64,000 bases of DNA from Clostridia bacterium (lineage in GTDB: Bacteria > Acidobacteriota > Terriglobia > Terriglobales > Acidobacteriaceae). Location of the stretch: positions 173,345 through 237,344 of the forward strand of contig DATMYA010000014.1 in NCBI GenBank assembly GCA_035561135.1, written 5' to 3'. Position 1 is the stretch's first letter, and every line of letters starts with the position of its first letter. Of this stretch, positions 28,634 to 43,123 are shown piece after piece. Below the pieces are notes generated by a model. That model was not told the origin of the DNA, ran no database searches, and was given only the letters and a program-made list of their open reading frames with translations. The translations under genes and the position numbers were made by a program.

Positions 28634-29041
28634 TCAAAGGACGTCGCGCTCACCCGCATACAGATTGGCGACGCGTACTGGACGCGCAAGCAACAATTCA
28701 CTCAGGACTTGCGGGAGCCTAAGCACGCTTTCGCCTTTTACGAAGAGCGCGTCGGCACCCGCCATCTTCCAGTCGCCGGGAGGAATCGGCATCGCTGTCA
28801 GCAGCGCTACCACCGTCCGCACATTGGACGCTTTCACCGCTCGCACCACCTCAAAACCAGCCGTCGGTGTCTCCATCCTCATATCGGTTACCACAATGTC
28901 GAACGTCTCTCGTTCCACGGCAATCTTCGCGTCCGCCGCGCAGCTGCATGTCTGCACTTCGTAATCCTCGCGTTCAAGAACCGCAAGCAACAACTCGCGA
29001 ATCGCCTCTTCATCGTCCACTAGCAGGACTTTCAGTCCCAT
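28634..29041 (-). CDS. Single-domain response regulator
   Basis: 135 residues, a receiver domain only. The acidic pair is DDE (9-11), the phospho-acceptor is Asp53 in VVTDMRM, with switch Thr82 and Lys102 in FVKG. No output domain follows. It lies 16 bases after a histidine-kinase-like membrane protein (29058-29504) on the same strand, so the two form a likely phosphotransfer pair. The TAMPIPPGDWKMAGA loop after beta-4 is longer than in CheY. Confidence 0.88.
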   Translation of the reverse strand: MGLKVLLVDDEEAIRELLLAVLEREDYEVQTCSCAADAKIAVERETFDIVVTDMRMETPTAGFEVVRAVKASNVRTVVALLTAMPIPPGDWKMAGADALFVKGESVLRLPQVLSELLLARPVRVANLYAGERDVL

Positions 29042-29057
29042 GCCACCTCATTTAAAT

Positions 29058-29504
29058 TTAGGTTGAGCGCTCGCCGGCATTCGCCATTTCCGGCTCGGAA
29101 TACTCCACGCGGCGCGACAGCGCGTCCGCCGTTGCGTCTTTCAACGCGAGGTTGATGCGATCCACCGCATCCGTCGCCACGCGGATCGACTCCTGATCAC
29201 CCGACTTCTGTACTGCAAGAGATAGGGGAAATACTGCATTGCGAATATGGTGATTAAGCTCGGACACAATTGCCGCTCGATCGATCGCCGCGCGGTAATG
29301 TATCTCTTCTTGCCTGAGTTGAATTCCTAAACACACCACAGTGGCCAGCAATCCCGGGATTACGTCGCCGATCACTTGTTGAATAAACCGGCCTCGATCC
29401 ATGGGCATATTCGCCATATCGATCAAGATCGCCGCACCCGTGACTAACAGGCCGGCAGCTAATGCCACCAGAACCTTCTTTGGATTTCGCGAGCGCTTCC
29501 GCAT
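29058..29504 (-). CDS. Membrane histidine-kinase stub: DHp-like domain without ATPase domain
   Basis: 148 residues. Two predicted membrane helices (about 11-29 and 43-62) are followed by a helical segment AAIVSELNHHIRNAVFPLSL with an H-box-like NHHIRN (His85/His86). A second helix (RVATDAVDRINLALKDATAD) completes an apparent DHp hairpin. The frame ends at once; no N, G1 or G2 boxes of a HATPase domain exist here or in any frame downstream, where the response regulator gene begins. It may be a phosphotransfer or dimerisation partner for another kinase. Inference from motif likeness. Confidence 0.7.
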   Translation of the reverse strand: MRKRSRNPKKVLVALAAGLLVTGAAILIDMANMPMDRGRFIQQVIGDVIPGLLATVVCLGIQLRQEEIHYRAAIDRAAIVSELNHHIRNAVFPLSLAVQKSGDQESIRVATDAVDRINLALKDATADALSRRVEYSEPEMANAGERST

Positions 29505-29663
29505 ATGACACCATCCGGTTATTCGTTTAGAAAGCCTACTCCCGCAGATTCCTCACCTCAATCGGGTTTGCTACCTAAAAGACATACGGTTGACCTTAGA
29601 CCTATCCAAACAACTCGCGTCCTGAATATCCAATTGCACGTGAGATGCCATGCCACAACCAAA

Positions 29664-29697
29664 AGCAAATGCCGGGAAGAAAGTCTCTTCCCGGCAT
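29664..29697 (-). terminator. Intrinsic terminator of the 29735-30115 gene
   Basis: Perfect 12-bp stem ATGCCGGGAAGA / TCTTCCCGGCAT (29669-29680 with 29686-29697), 5-nt loop, T-rich on the minus strand. Confidence 0.85.
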
Positions 29698-29734
29698 CCG
29701 ATTCCTGGGATCCCAGTTGTAGATAGTCAGGTTC

Positions 29735-30115
29735 CTACTTATAAATCGAGAACTGCTCCTTCGGAGGCTGGAGCTTAATCGTGAACTCGTGCTTCGGCTT
29801 CTTGATTTCATAATCCTCACCGAAGGTCTGGAACCCGCGTGCAATCACTTGCACACGAAGCTTTCCGAATGGCATCGCGGGCACCATGGTCTTCCCCTCT
29901 GCGTCCGTCTTTACCTGCACCCCGCCCTTGTCCTGCTTGCCTTCTGAAAGGGTATGCAGGATAACGCTGGCATTGCGCACAGGCTTCCCGTTGGTTGCTT
30001 TCACGACTGTGAACTGTAGGTCTGCGGAACTTGGGGGAACTTTATCATCTCCGCCGAAAGCTGATAGACCAAGTACAAGCAACAGACTCACGATAAGCGC
30101 AATTCGTTTCATCAT
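29735..30115 (-). CDS. Exported small protein with carboxypeptidase-regulatory-like beta-sandwich
   Basis: 127 residues from ATG 30115 (GGAG about 9 nt upstream). Signal peptide MMKRIALIVSLLLVLGLSAFG, then a domain reading LQFTVVKATNGKPVRNASVILHTL ... VKTDAEGKTMVPAMPFGKLRVQVIARGFQTFGEDYEI, the pattern of CarboxypepD_reg/transthyretin-like folds. These occur in many acidobacterial envelope proteins, sometimes at the N-terminus of TonB-like receptors; here the domain stands alone. Function unknown. Confidence 0.8.
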   Translation of the reverse strand: MMKRIALIVSLLLVLGLSAFGGDDKVPPSSADLQFTVVKATNGKPVRNASVILHTLSEGKQDKGGVQVKTDAEGKTMVPAMPFGKLRVQVIARGFQTFGEDYEIKKPKHEFTIKLQPPKEQFSIYK

Positions 30116-30196
30116 CGGAAGCACTCCAGCGGCGCGAAGATTGCCGCGCACTCTGTTGCTCATTTTACGCTCACCGCCAAAGACGGGCGGCGCGCA

Positions 30197-30222
30197 ATAA
30201 AAAACCCGCCGTCCTGGCGGGC
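30197..30222 (-). terminator. Intrinsic terminator of the M48 protease gene
   Basis: CCCGCC / GGCGGG stem (30205-30210 with 30216-30221), loop GTCCT, then T6 on the minus strand. Confidence 0.85.
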
Positions 30223-30292
30223 TGTCGGTCGCAACGCAGCTTTAAATCGTGTTCAGTTTTTCACGATCAGTATTTCACGATGCACTACTCTT

Positions 30293-31495
30293 CTAGTTGG
30301 TCCTTCTCTTTAACGTTGGACGCTCATCATCCTTCTTTTCACCGTCAGTGGAGGTTCCCGACGACTCCGGTCCACGCCGGTGCAGCGTTGGCCGCGACAG
30401 GTTCTGCGACTCGAAACGACTGCGATTTACCAGAGCCGCCAGCCGGCTCTTGACCTCCTGGAATTCGCTGGTATCCACCACGTACTGCTCTTTCGGTGGC
30501 AACAGTACTTCTATCTCTTGCTGCGCGCGCTTGATGCGGTCCTCCGTCATGGGGTGCGTCTGGAACGCCTTTGCAAGGAAGTTTGATTTCTTCTTGTCCT
30601 GCAGCTTGATCTTCTCGAAAAACTGAATGAACGCCGCCGGATCGTAACCCGTCGCGTACTGATACTCGATGCCCAGCAGGTCCGCTTCGCGCTCGGCGTC
30701 CCGGCTGAACTTCAGAAACGACATCGGCACGGCCAATCCCGCTACCTGCCGGACTGCATACCCTGCCGGTCCGCCGACGAAGATCAGGGGAATGGAAGCG
30801 ATATTCCATATCTCGCCCTTCGTCGCGTTCTTCGTCGCGTGCCGTGCGGCGACGTGCGCGATCTCGTGCGCCATGACGCCTGCCAGTTCGGCTTCGCTGT
30901 CGGCTGCCATAATCAGCCCACTATTCACGTAGAAGAAGCCGCCTGGCAGCGCAAACGCATTGACCTCGTCGTTGTCGACAACTTTGATCGTGAACGGAAC
31001 CTGCGCGTCCGAATTGCGGACGATCTGTTGTCCCAATCGGTTTATATACTCCGTGATAACCGGATCACTAAGCAGCTTCGAGCTGCTCTCTACTTCCAGC
31101 GATAGCTCCTTGCCGAGCGCCTGTTCCTTAGTGAGCGAGTATAGGTTGATCCCCTTGCCTACACCGCGGTAACCGATTCTGCTGATGTCGTACTTCTTGC
31201 CGAATTTCTTCCCTAACTTGTGCCCAGCCTCCCGCAAATCTACGCTGGGCAGCGGCGCAACGCGCGGCAGCAGAACCCTGTCGAAAGTGGGTAAGCTACG
31301 GGGCAGGTCATCGACAGATATTGCCGGTGGACCTGGAACCGAACTTTGGGCCGCAGGTAAAGCGATCTGAGCCCTGGCCGGCACAGGGGCCAATCCACCA
31401 AAAACCAGCAGCACCGCGCAACGCACAATATTGGAAAAGGACCAACCCGGCGATACAAAAGGATGGAAGTTGCGGGAGACCTGGGGAACTGACAC
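30293..31495 (-). CDS. Exported M48-family zinc metalloprotease with C-terminal tail
   Basis: About 400 residues; the GTG start at 31495 is uncertain because no ribosome site is evident. A signal-like segment (IVRCAVLLVFGGLAPVPARA) places it in the periplasm. VMAHEIAHVAARHA is the HEXXH zinc motif and EREADLLG supplies the third ligand Glu. EITEYINRLGQQIV-like (VITEYINRLG) and PGGFFYVNSGLI segments match the BepA/LoiP group that trims or removes misfolded outer-membrane proteins. The C-terminal 60 residues are basic and Ser/Pro-rich, ending in KRRTN. Role inferred from family. Confidence 0.88.
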   Translation of the reverse strand: MSVPQVSRNFHPFVSPGWSFSNIVRCAVLLVFGGLAPVPARAQIALPAAQSSVPGPPAISVDDLPRSLPTFDRVLLPRVAPLPSVDLREAGHKLGKKFGKKYDISRIGYRGVGKGINLYSLTKEQALGKELSLEVESSSKLLSDPVITEYINRLGQQIVRNSDAQVPFTIKVVDNDEVNAFALPGGFFYVNSGLIMAADSEAELAGVMAHEIAHVAARHATKNATKGEIWNIASIPLIFVGGPAGYAVRQVAGLAVPMSFLKFSRDAEREADLLGIEYQYATGYDPAAFIQFFEKIKLQDKKKSNFLAKAFQTHPMTEDRIKRAQQEIEVLLPPKEQYVVDTSEFQEVKSRLAALVNRSRFESQNLSRPTLHRRGPESSGTSTDGEKKDDERPTLKRRTN

Positions 31496-31613
31496 GCTGC
31501 ACCAACTTCTAGGCCCGACGGCGGTTTGCTGCCGCTCTCGCCCGCCAGGGCTCCACCGAGGCGAGCGTGTTTAGTTTAGAGACCAGCGACGGGCACCTTG
31601 TTGCCCAATCTAG

Positions 31614-33998
<2,385 letters not shown>

Positions 33999-34023
33999 GA
34001 AGCAGTAGCTAGCTGATAACGGA

Positions 34024-34055
34024 AAGCCCCGCTCGCTTGGAGCGGGGCTTTTCTT
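34024..34055 (+). terminator. Intrinsic terminator of groESL
   Basis: 10-bp stem AAGCCCCGCT / AGCGGGGCTT (34024-34033 with 34041-34050) and TTTTCTT tail. Confidence 0.9.
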
Positions 34056-34199
34056 GTGCACCCAGAGCGCTAACCGCCGCCCCATTTGCGCGAGCGTCAT
34101 TCGCGGTGAGCACATAGCTCTTCACGCGACACTCTTGTCCGCTTCGTGTTCGTTCCATGCCGCTCAATCGCCGTTTCTCTCCATTCAGCGCAGCGATGG

Positions 34200-34228
34200 T
34201 TGACGACTGCCCTGGCATTTTGTATTCT
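34200..34228 (+). promoter_or_regulatory. Promoter of the methionine leader/metYX operon
   Basis: TTGACG (34200-34205), exactly 17 nt, TATTCT (34223-34228). The predicted start of transcription is 34234-34236, that is 1-3 nt before the leader ATG at 34237. Confidence 0.65.
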
Positions 34229-34236
34229 GCATAACG

Positions 34237-34323
34237 ATGTTGACCGCGACCACCAACGCCACCATGGCCATGTGCATGTACATGCTGCACAGCCGTGGGT
34301 GCTTGCGTCCGGTCGCCAGATGA
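34237..34323 (+). CDS. Putative methionine-rich leader peptide (28 codons) of metYX
   Basis: ATG 34237 to TGA 34321-34323. The 28-residue product carries Met at positions 1, 10, 12, 14 and 16 (core TMAMCMYML), then HSRGCLRPVAR. The promoter predicts an almost leaderless mRNA and there is no Shine-Dalgarno sequence. Codons 19-22 contain the segment 34291-34300, which is perfectly complementary to the left arm of the downstream terminator (34358-34367). A ribosome stalled on the Met run would leave this segment free to pair and block termination; a ribosome reaching the stop would cover it and allow termination. This is the layout of ribosome-mediated attenuation. Not proven. Confidence 0.6.
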   Translation: MLTATTNATMAMCMYMLHSRGCLRPVAR

Positions 34324-34352
34324 TTCGATAGTCGACAAATAACGCAAAGTTC

Positions 34353-34390
34353 AAACGACCCACGGCTTCAACCGTGGGTCGTTTTGTTTT
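34353..34390 (+). terminator. Attenuator-type intrinsic terminator before metY
   Basis: 13-bp perfect stem (34353-34365 with 34372-34384; core ACGACCCACGG / CCGTGGGTCGT), CTTCAA loop, then TTGTTTT. It lies 30 nt after the leader stop and 30 nt before the metY start. A competing 10-bp pairing of its left arm with 34291-34300 is possible. Confidence 0.85.
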
Positions 34391-34408
34391 GCGGCGAAGA
34401 ATTCATAG

Positions 34409-35749
<1,341 letters not shown>

Positions 35750-35750
35750 C

Positions 35751-36866
35751 ATGGCGTCCATCGTTCATCATTTGACGCAAGGCAACGTTATTTTCGCCGA
35801 GCGAGAACCTTTCAAACTCGAGTGTGGTGGAGAACTCAGCCCCGTCACTATTCGGTATGCCATTTTCGGCGAGCCGAACGCTGTGGGCGATAATGTCGTG
35901 CTCGTCTGCCACGCTCTCTCCGGTTCCGCGCGCGTGGATCAGTGGTGGCCAGAACTGTTCGCGCCCGGCGGTGCCCTCGCCAATGAACGCTGGTGCGTTG
36001 TCTGCACCAACATTCTCGGCTCCTGTTACGGCTCGACTGGACCCGGCTTGGTCGATCCATCCACCGGCAGGCCCCACGGCGCAGACTTCCCGGTCGTCAC
36101 CATCTCTGATACCGTCCGCGCGCAAGCACACGTGCTCACCGCGCTCGGCATCGATCACATTCGAGCTGTTATCGGTGCGTCCATCGGCGGTATGCAGGCG
36201 CTTGAGTGGGCCATACGCTATCCGGAGCGCGTGGACGACTGCGTCGCAATCGCTGCCGCGCCTCTTTCGCCGCTGGGGCTTGCGCTCAATCACGTGCAGC
36301 GCCTGGCGATCGAATCTGCGGTGGACGAGCGTTCCGGGCTGCGCCTCGCACGAGCGCTTGCCATGTGTACCTACAAATCAGCAGAGCTGTTCTCGGAGCG
36401 CTACGGCCGCAAGCCTAACCGCGCCGGAGACGAACCGTGGTCATCGCCCTCGGGACGCTTCGACGTTGCCGGATACCTCGATCACCAGGGGCGCATCTTC
36501 CAGGATCGGTTCGATGGCGCCAGCTATGCCGCCATCACTCGCGCCATGGACCTCTGGGACCCCGAACACGAACACGGCCCCGCAGCGTACGAGCGCGTTG
36601 CTGCCCGTGTGTCACTCGTAGGCATCTCGTCCGACTGGCTCTTCCCTGCCGAAGATGTTCGCACGTTGGCTACCAAGCTACGCAACTCCGGTTGTGACTG
36701 CACTTACACGGAAATCCAATCCGCACATGGGCACGACGCATTCCTAGCCGAACCGCAGCACGTGAACACGCTGCTCAACGCAATTCTTCATGAACCAGCA
36801 GCAAGGCCCGGCACAGCATTCGCTGCCTTCGCCAGCCAGGAGGAACAGAATGGCACAACTCGTTGA
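35751..36866 (+). CDS. metX: Homoserine O-acetyltransferase
   Basis: 371 residues, alpha/beta-hydrolase fold. Activates homoserine with acetyl-CoA (or succinyl-CoA; family members vary) for MetY. Nucleophile Ser144 in GASIGGMQALEW, acid in ISSDWLFP, His in SAHGHDAFL; VCHALSGSARVDQWW and NILGSCYGSTGP are conserved. The 3' end overlaps the next gene by 17 bases, indicating tight translational linkage. Confidence 0.95.
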   Translation: MASIVHHLTQGNVIFAEREPFKLECGGELSPVTIRYAIFGEPNAVGDNVVLVCHALSGSARVDQWWPELFAPGGALANERWCVVCTNILGSCYGSTGPGLVDPSTGRPHGADFPVVTISDTVRAQAHVLTALGIDHIRAVIGASIGGMQALEWAIRYPERVDDCVAIAAAPLSPLGLALNHVQRLAIESAVDERSGLRLARALAMCTYKSAELFSERYGRKPNRAGDEPWSSPSGRFDVAGYLDHQGRIFQDRFDGASYAAITRAMDLWDPEHEHGPAAYERVAARVSLVGISSDWLFPAEDVRTLATKLRNSGCDCTYTEIQSAHGHDAFLAEPQHVNTLLNAILHEPAARPGTAFAAFASQEEQNGTTR

Positions 36867-37653
36867 ACTCCCCCAGACCGCAACTTCCAACCCATTTCCT
36901 CGCACGCTGCTTAGCGATCGCGTCGCCATCGTCACCGGAGCCTCTCGGGGCATCGGACGCGCCGTAGCGCTGCGTCTGGCTGAATCCGGCGCTCGCGTGG
37001 TTGTCAACTATCTGCAACACGATGATGCCGCCGAGGAAGTCCTCTCCGGCCTTCGCGAACTTGGCGCGCTGGCTTTCGCCGTCAAGGGCGACGTGAGCGA
37101 TGTAAAAGTTGCGCAATCATTGGTGGACCAGACCGTCGCCGAGTTCGGGCGTGTAGATGTCCTTGTTGCAAACGCTGGAATCTGGGAGGGAGCGCCCGTC
37201 GAGCAGATGAAGGAGGCGTTGTGGGACCGCGTGCTCGACGCCAACCTGAAAGGAACCTGGACCTGTTGTCGCGCCGTCGTGCCCGCAATGAAGCGCGTTG
37301 GCGGCGGATCGATCGTCATCGTTAGCTCTACGGCCGGTCAGCGCGGCGAAGCCGGTTTCTCCAACTATGCGGCCTCAAAAGGCGGACAGATCAGCTTCGC
37401 GAAATCGCTCGCAACGGAATTGGCGCCCATCATCCGCGTCAACTGCGTCGCGCCCGGCTGGGTAGACACCGATTTGAACACCGAGGTATTCAAGAACGGC
37501 AGCCGCGCCGATATCGCACGCGCCATCCCATTGCGTCGCATCGCCACCGCAGACGACGTCGCCAACCCAATCGTATTTCTCGCCTCTGATTGGGCTCGCC
37601 ACATTAGCGGCGAAGTCCTCAACGTGAACGGCGCCGCCGTCCTCTGCGGATAA
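36850..37653 (+). CDS. Short-chain dehydrogenase/reductase (FabG-like), third gene of the met operon
   Basis: 267 residues from ATG 36850 with AGGAGG inside the metX end. Cofactor motif TGASRGIGRAVALRLAESGARV, NAGIWEG, catalytic Ser in SSTAGQRG, YxxxK as YAASKGG, and a C-terminal SGEVLNVNGAAVLCG. NADP preference and the 3-oxoacyl-ACP or other keto substrate are unknown. Overlap with metX means it is co-expressed with methionine synthesis, an association not explained by known pathways. Confidence 0.9.
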   Translation: MAQLVELPQTATSNPFPRTLLSDRVAIVTGASRGIGRAVALRLAESGARVVVNYLQHDDAAEEVLSGLRELGALAFAVKGDVSDVKVAQSLVDQTVAEFGRVDVLVANAGIWEGAPVEQMKEALWDRVLDANLKGTWTCCRAVVPAMKRVGGGSIVIVSSTAGQRGEAGFSNYAASKGGQISFAKSLATELAPIIRVNCVAPGWVDTDLNTEVFKNGSRADIARAIPLRRIATADDVANPIVFLASDWARHISGEVLNVNGAAVLCG

Positions 37654-37769
37654 CGAAGCTGATGGTTCGGGTTTGTTAGGGCCCTGCGCGCCGATCATCA
37701 ACAATTGGCTCGAAAGGTGTGCAGCGCGTATGATGATTTGCTCTCTTCTAACTTCTTCCTGGAGCCGAT

Positions 37770-38300
37770 ATGAAGGCCCGAACCATCGCACTGTTTCTAC
37801 TTGTATTCGGCTGCTCTGCCCTGTTCGCACAGGGCGCACCTGCCAATTCTTCAACAGATAACCAAGCGACGAACGCCGCTTCCAGCGCTATGTACGCACC
37901 TGTGCACGTGTACGATGCCGCGCGCGACGCCGCCAGCGATATCGACAGCGCCGTCAAGGAAGCTGCCCGAACAGGCAAGCGCGTTCTCGTAGAGGTCGGC
38001 GGACTTTGGTGTAGCTGGTGTAAATATATGGACAAGTTCTTCGACCAGAACACCAACGTGCGTCAATTGCGCGACGATAACTTCGTGTTGGTGAAAGTGA
38101 ACTTCAGTCCCGAAAACGAAAACAAGACGGTACTTGCAAAGTACGGCAACGTACCAGGATACCCACACATATTCGTGCTCGATTCCGACGGCAAGCTGCT
38201 GCACTCGCAGGAAACGGCCAACCTTGAGGAGGGCCGCGGTTACAGCGCGAAGGCAGTCACGACATTTCTGAACAAATGGGCTCCCGCACGCGCATCGTAG
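37770..38300 (+). CDS. Exported thioredoxin-fold protein with CSWC motif
   Basis: 176 residues. Signal peptide MKARTIALFLLVFGCSALFAQG, then a linker and a thioredoxin domain with LWCSWCKYMDKFF (redox pair CxxC), the cis-Pro region VPGYPHIFVLDSDG and a C-terminal helix AKAVTTFLNKWAP. Resembles DUF255/thioredoxin_7 periplasmic reductases. A Cys in the signal (FGC) does not fit a lipobox well. Probably a periplasmic disulfide reductase; partner unknown. Confidence 0.87.
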   Translation: MKARTIALFLLVFGCSALFAQGAPANSSTDNQATNAASSAMYAPVHVYDAARDAASDIDSAVKEAARTGKRVLVEVGGLWCSWCKYMDKFFDQNTNVRQLRDDNFVLVKVNFSPENENKTVLAKYGNVPGYPHIFVLDSDGKLLHSQETANLEEGRGYSAKAVTTFLNKWAPARAS

Positions 38301-38390
38301 TCCGAACGCATGACCGCTGTAGTTTATGGTGGCTAGAGTTCGAGATGCCTGCGGCACTGCTGTGGGCATCTGCGCGTTCCCATATCAACC

Positions 38391-39374
38391 ATGAGACTGC
38401 TGATCGTCCTTCATCATCGCTTTGAGCTTTGGAATGCCCCCGACTGGGTTCCGACGCGATTGCGTCAAGACTTTTCCAACTTGGAAGTAGTTCACCTCAA
38501 GAACTACGACGAGATCGACCGCGAGATTGTGGACGCCGAAGTTGCGGTGCTTTGGTCCCTCCGCCCTGAGCAGTTGCGTGCCGCCAAACGGTTGCGTTGG
38601 ATTCACTCTCCCGCGGCTGCCGTGCATGCGCTGATGATCCCAGAAGTCATTGCCAGCGACATCGTTGTGACCAATGCCAGTGAAGTGCACGGGCACGTTG
38701 TCGCCGAGCACGCCGTGGCGATGGTGTTCGCACTCAGCAAACGACTCCATCGCACCATGCACTACCAGCACGCGCGAACTTGGGGCCAGAATCAGCTATG
38801 GGATGAGCGTCCACGGCCTAGAGAACTTCGTGGGGCAACGCTCGGCGTAATTGGCCTCGGCGCGATCGGCCGCGAAGTCGCGCGTATGGCAAACGCGATC
38901 GGCATGAACACCCTCGCCGTACGGGAACATCCCGAGCGCGGCAGCGCGCCCGCGCTCCAAGTCGTCGGCTTCGAGAGCATCGACGAGGTTTTGGGACGTT
39001 CCGACTTCGTTGTCCTCGCCGCGCCCCTCACGCCGAAGACGCGGGCTTGCATCAACGCCGATAGACTGCGGGCCATGAGGCCAGAGGCCTACTTCGTCAA
39101 CGTCTCCCGCGGTGCTCTGGTGGATGAACCAGCGCTCATCGACGCCCTGCGCAACAGCCGCATAGCCGGAGCCGCGCTGGACGTCTTCGCCAACGAGCCA
39201 CTCTCAGGCGACTCTGAGTTGTGGAGTTTGCCGAATCTGATCATCACGCCGCACTCGGCCGCCGCGACCGAGAACCTGTGGGAACGTCATTATCAACTGC
39301 TCGCCGAAAATCTGCGCCGTTACAAATCGGGAGAACCGCTGCTCGGCGTTGTGGACAAGCAGAAAGGCTATTAA
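38391..39374 (+). CDS. D-2-hydroxyacid dehydrogenase
   Basis: 327 residues. NAD-binding GLGAIGREVARMANAIGM, substrate Arg in NVSRGALVDE, catalytic Glu in VFANEPLSGDSELW and His in TPHSAAATENLW. The N-terminal flavodoxin-like half is short. Members act on 2-keto or 2-hydroxy acids such as glyoxylate, hydroxypyruvate or phosphoglycerate; which one is not determinable here. The gap to the preceding thioredoxin gene is 90 bases. Confidence 0.9.
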   Translation: MRLLIVLHHRFELWNAPDWVPTRLRQDFSNLEVVHLKNYDEIDREIVDAEVAVLWSLRPEQLRAAKRLRWIHSPAAAVHALMIPEVIASDIVVTNASEVHGHVVAEHAVAMVFALSKRLHRTMHYQHARTWGQNQLWDERPRPRELRGATLGVIGLGAIGREVARMANAIGMNTLAVREHPERGSAPALQVVGFESIDEVLGRSDFVVLAAPLTPKTRACINADRLRAMRPEAYFVNVSRGALVDEPALIDALRNSRIAGAALDVFANEPLSGDSELWSLPNLIITPHSAAATENLWERHYQLLAENLRRYKSGEPLLGVVDKQKGY

Positions 39375-39453
39375 GCAGCTTTATGGCGAGTGTCACTGGT
39401 CAGCTTCAGAATGCGCTGCGTGTTAGTGTTAGCATGATTCCAGGAGGGTTCGC

Positions 39454-39894
39454 GTGATCCGTATGTTGACGGGATTGGTTTCAATGTTCGCACTCGTCGC
39501 CGGGATGGCCATGGCACAATCCGGTAATGATAAACCGCCGGCAGTCGAAGGTACCCCGGTAAAGACCGCGTCGGGGCTGCAGTATTGGGACGTGAAGACA
39601 GGCACTGGCGCAACCGCCGTGGCTGGCATGAACGTGAAGGTGCACTACACAGGCTGGCTAGAGAATGGCACAAAGTTCGACAGCTCTGTGGACCGCAACG
39701 AGCCATTCGAGTTCCCTCTTGGCGGACACCGCGTCATCAAGGGCTGGGACGAGGGCGTGGCAGGCATGAAGGTTGGCGGAAAGCGCCGGCTGCGCATCCC
39801 GCCTGACCTGGGTTACGGCGCCAGAGGCGCTGGCGGCGTGATCCCGCCGAACGCCACGCTGCTTTTCGATGTCGAACTACTCGACGTGAAGTAG
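39454..39894 (+). CDS. Exported FKBP-type peptidyl-prolyl isomerase
   Basis: 146 residues, GTG start at 39454 with CCAGGAGGG upstream. Signal peptide ([18 protein letters not shown]), then one FKBP domain: [77 protein letters not shown]. All active-site aromatics (Tyr, Phe, Trp) are present. Expected to assist folding of periplasmic proteins. Confidence 0.94.
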   Translation: MIRMLTGLVSMFALVAGMAMAQSGNDKPPAVEGTPVKTASGLQYWDVKTGTGATAVAGMNVKVHYTGWLENGTKFDSSVDRNEPFEFPLGGHRVIKGWDEGVAGMKVGGKRRLRIPPDLGYGARGAGGVIPPNATLLFDVELLDVK

Positions 39895-39920
39895 CTCGAA
39901 CTCACTCAATGTGCATCACA

Positions 39921-39950
39921 AAAGCCCCGCGTGATCAGCGGGGCTTTCCA
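39921..39950 (+). terminator. Intrinsic terminator between FKBP and gpmI
   Basis: Perfect 10-bp stem AAAGCCCCGC / GCGGGGCTTT (39921-39930 with 39938-39947), 7-nt loop; usable from both sides. Confidence 0.85.
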
Positions 39951-39968
39951 TTTGCGGTTGCGTTTGCG

Positions 39969-41585
39969 CTACTTCGGCGAAAGCAGTATGCGGAGATCCT
40001 GTCCTGTCATTTCCTTGGGTTGCTGGACACCGAGAACGCCGAGGACCGTAGGCGCAATATCCTGAAGCGCACCATCGGTGCGTAAACGGAAATGATTGGC
40101 GTTTTCGCTGACAAGGATGAGCGGAACGGGATTGGTCGTGTGCGCAGTCTGCGGACCGCCAGTCGCCGGGTCAACCATCTGCTCGGCGTTGCCGTGATCT
40201 GCGGTGACGATCATCGCGCCGCCGCGCTGCTTGACTGCCGTGTAGATGCGACCGAGGCAGGCGTCGACCGTCTCAACCGCTTTGACCGTCGGTTCGATCA
40301 GGCCGCTGTGTCCGACCATATCGGCGTTCGCGAAGTTCACAACCATCACATCGAAAGTGCCATCTTCCACGGCTTTGACAACAGCATCAGCGACACCGCT
40401 GGCGTTCATCTCGGGCGTTAAGTCGTAGGTCGCGACCTTGGGAGACTGCACAAGCATGCGATCTTCGCCGGGAAACGCCGTCTCGATGCCGCCATTGAAG
40501 AAGTACGTGACGTGCGCGTACTTCTCTGTCTCAGCCACGCGCAGGTTGCGCATATTGAGCGAACTCATGACGTTCGCGAGAATGTTGCCCAGCGACTCAG
40601 GCGGAATCACGCATGGAAGCTTGAACTTGGAGTCGTACTGAGTCATGCAGATGTACGTCAAATTGCGCGGGCACTCACTGCGCGGGATGACCGCGTCGAG
40701 CGCTTCCCAGTCCGGCAGGTCGCGTCCGCCACTTGGAGTGATACCGCTCTCGCGCGCAAGGCAACGAGTGATCTGGCGAGCGCGGTCCGCACGGTAATTG
40801 AAATTGATGACCACATCTTCATCGCGGATAGTCGCGACAGGTTCGCCCTTGTTGTCCACACAGACGAACGGAAGGATGAACTCGTCGGTGATGCCCTTGT
40901 TGTAAAACTCTTTCATCGTCTGCACAGGATCGATGGACGTACCGCCCTGCGCCTTGCCGTGCACCATGGCATCAAAGGCGAGCCGCTCGCGATCCCACTT
41001 CTTGTCGCGATCCATGGCGTAATAGCGGCCACTGACGGTGGCGAGGCGTCCAACGCCCCCGAGTTCGCGCACTTTCTGCTGAAGCTGGTCAATGTAAGCC
41101 GCGCCGTTCGTCGGAAGAGTGTCGCGACCGTCCATGAACGCGTGAACAAAAGCGCGTTCTACGCCGTTCTGCTTCGCCATCTTGAGCAAGGCGTAGAGAT
41201 GATTCTGGTGCGAGTGCACGCCGCCATCGGAAAGCAGTCCGCAGAAATGCAGCCTGCGCCCGCCCGCCTTCGCCTGCTTCATCGCAGCGAGCAAGACGGG
41301 ATTCGAGAAGAGTTCGCCATTCTCGATCATCAGGTCGATCTTGGTGATGTCCATATAAACGATGCGGCCAGCACCCATATTCAGGTGCCCTACTTCGCTG
41401 TTGCCCATCTGCCCGGTTGGCAGGCCGACAAAGCGTCCGCTGGTGTGGACAAGCGTGTTCGGGAATGTGGTAAGCAGTTTGTCGTAGGTAGGCTTGTGCG
41501 CGAGCGAAATCGCGTTCGCGGGCGACGGCGGCGCATAGCCCCAGCCATCAAGGATGATGAGGATGAGCGGCTTCGGTCTAGTCAT
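39969..41585 (-). CDS. gpmI: 2,3-bisphosphoglycerate-independent phosphoglycerate mutase
   Basis: 538 residues. Manganese-dependent interconversion of 3- and 2-phosphoglycerate. LIILDGWGY (metal Asp), Ser63 in [17 protein letters not shown] is the phospho-acceptor, and [11 protein letters not shown] holds the second metal site. Lies 138 bases after eno on the same strand, so the two consecutive glycolytic steps are probably co-expressed. Confidence 0.97.
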   Translation of the reverse strand: MTRPKPLILIILDGWGYAPPSPANAISLAHKPTYDKLLTTFPNTLVHTSGRFVGLPTGQMGNSEVGHLNMGAGRIVYMDITKIDLMIENGELFSNPVLLAAMKQAKAGGRRLHFCGLLSDGGVHSHQNHLYALLKMAKQNGVERAFVHAFMDGRDTLPTNGAAYIDQLQQKVRELGGVGRLATVSGRYYAMDRDKKWDRERLAFDAMVHGKAQGGTSIDPVQTMKEFYNKGITDEFILPFVCVDNKGEPVATIRDEDVVINFNYRADRARQITRCLARESGITPSGGRDLPDWEALDAVIPRSECPRNLTYICMTQYDSKFKLPCVIPPESLGNILANVMSSLNMRNLRVAETEKYAHVTYFFNGGIETAFPGEDRMLVQSPKVATYDLTPEMNASGVADAVVKAVEDGTFDVMVVNFANADMVGHSGLIEPTVKAVETVDACLGRIYTAVKQRGGAMIVTADHGNAEQMVDPATGGPQTAHTTNPVPLILVSENANHFRLRTDGALQDIAPTVLGVLGVQQPKEMTGQDLRILLSPK

Positions 41586-41723
41586 TCTTCGGATACCTTT
41601 TTCGATGCAGAGACGCGGAGGATGAACGCAGATGAAGGATGTGGCTGAACATGATCGAGCCGGCGGACTAAGGCTTCGGAGCAGCGGTTGTGCTGCTCCA
41701 AAGCCGTGTCGATGCCGCGATTC

Positions 41724-43123
<1,400 letters not shown>

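Noticed and set aside
41610..41640. Word-like sequence GCAGAGACGCGGAGGATGAACGCAGATGAAGG between gpmI and eno resembling a dispersed repeat
   Set aside because: Only one copy in this window, so repeat status cannot be supported here.
40512..41648. 378-codon plus-strand frame opposite gpmI
   Set aside because: Antisense shadow of a well-supported gene.
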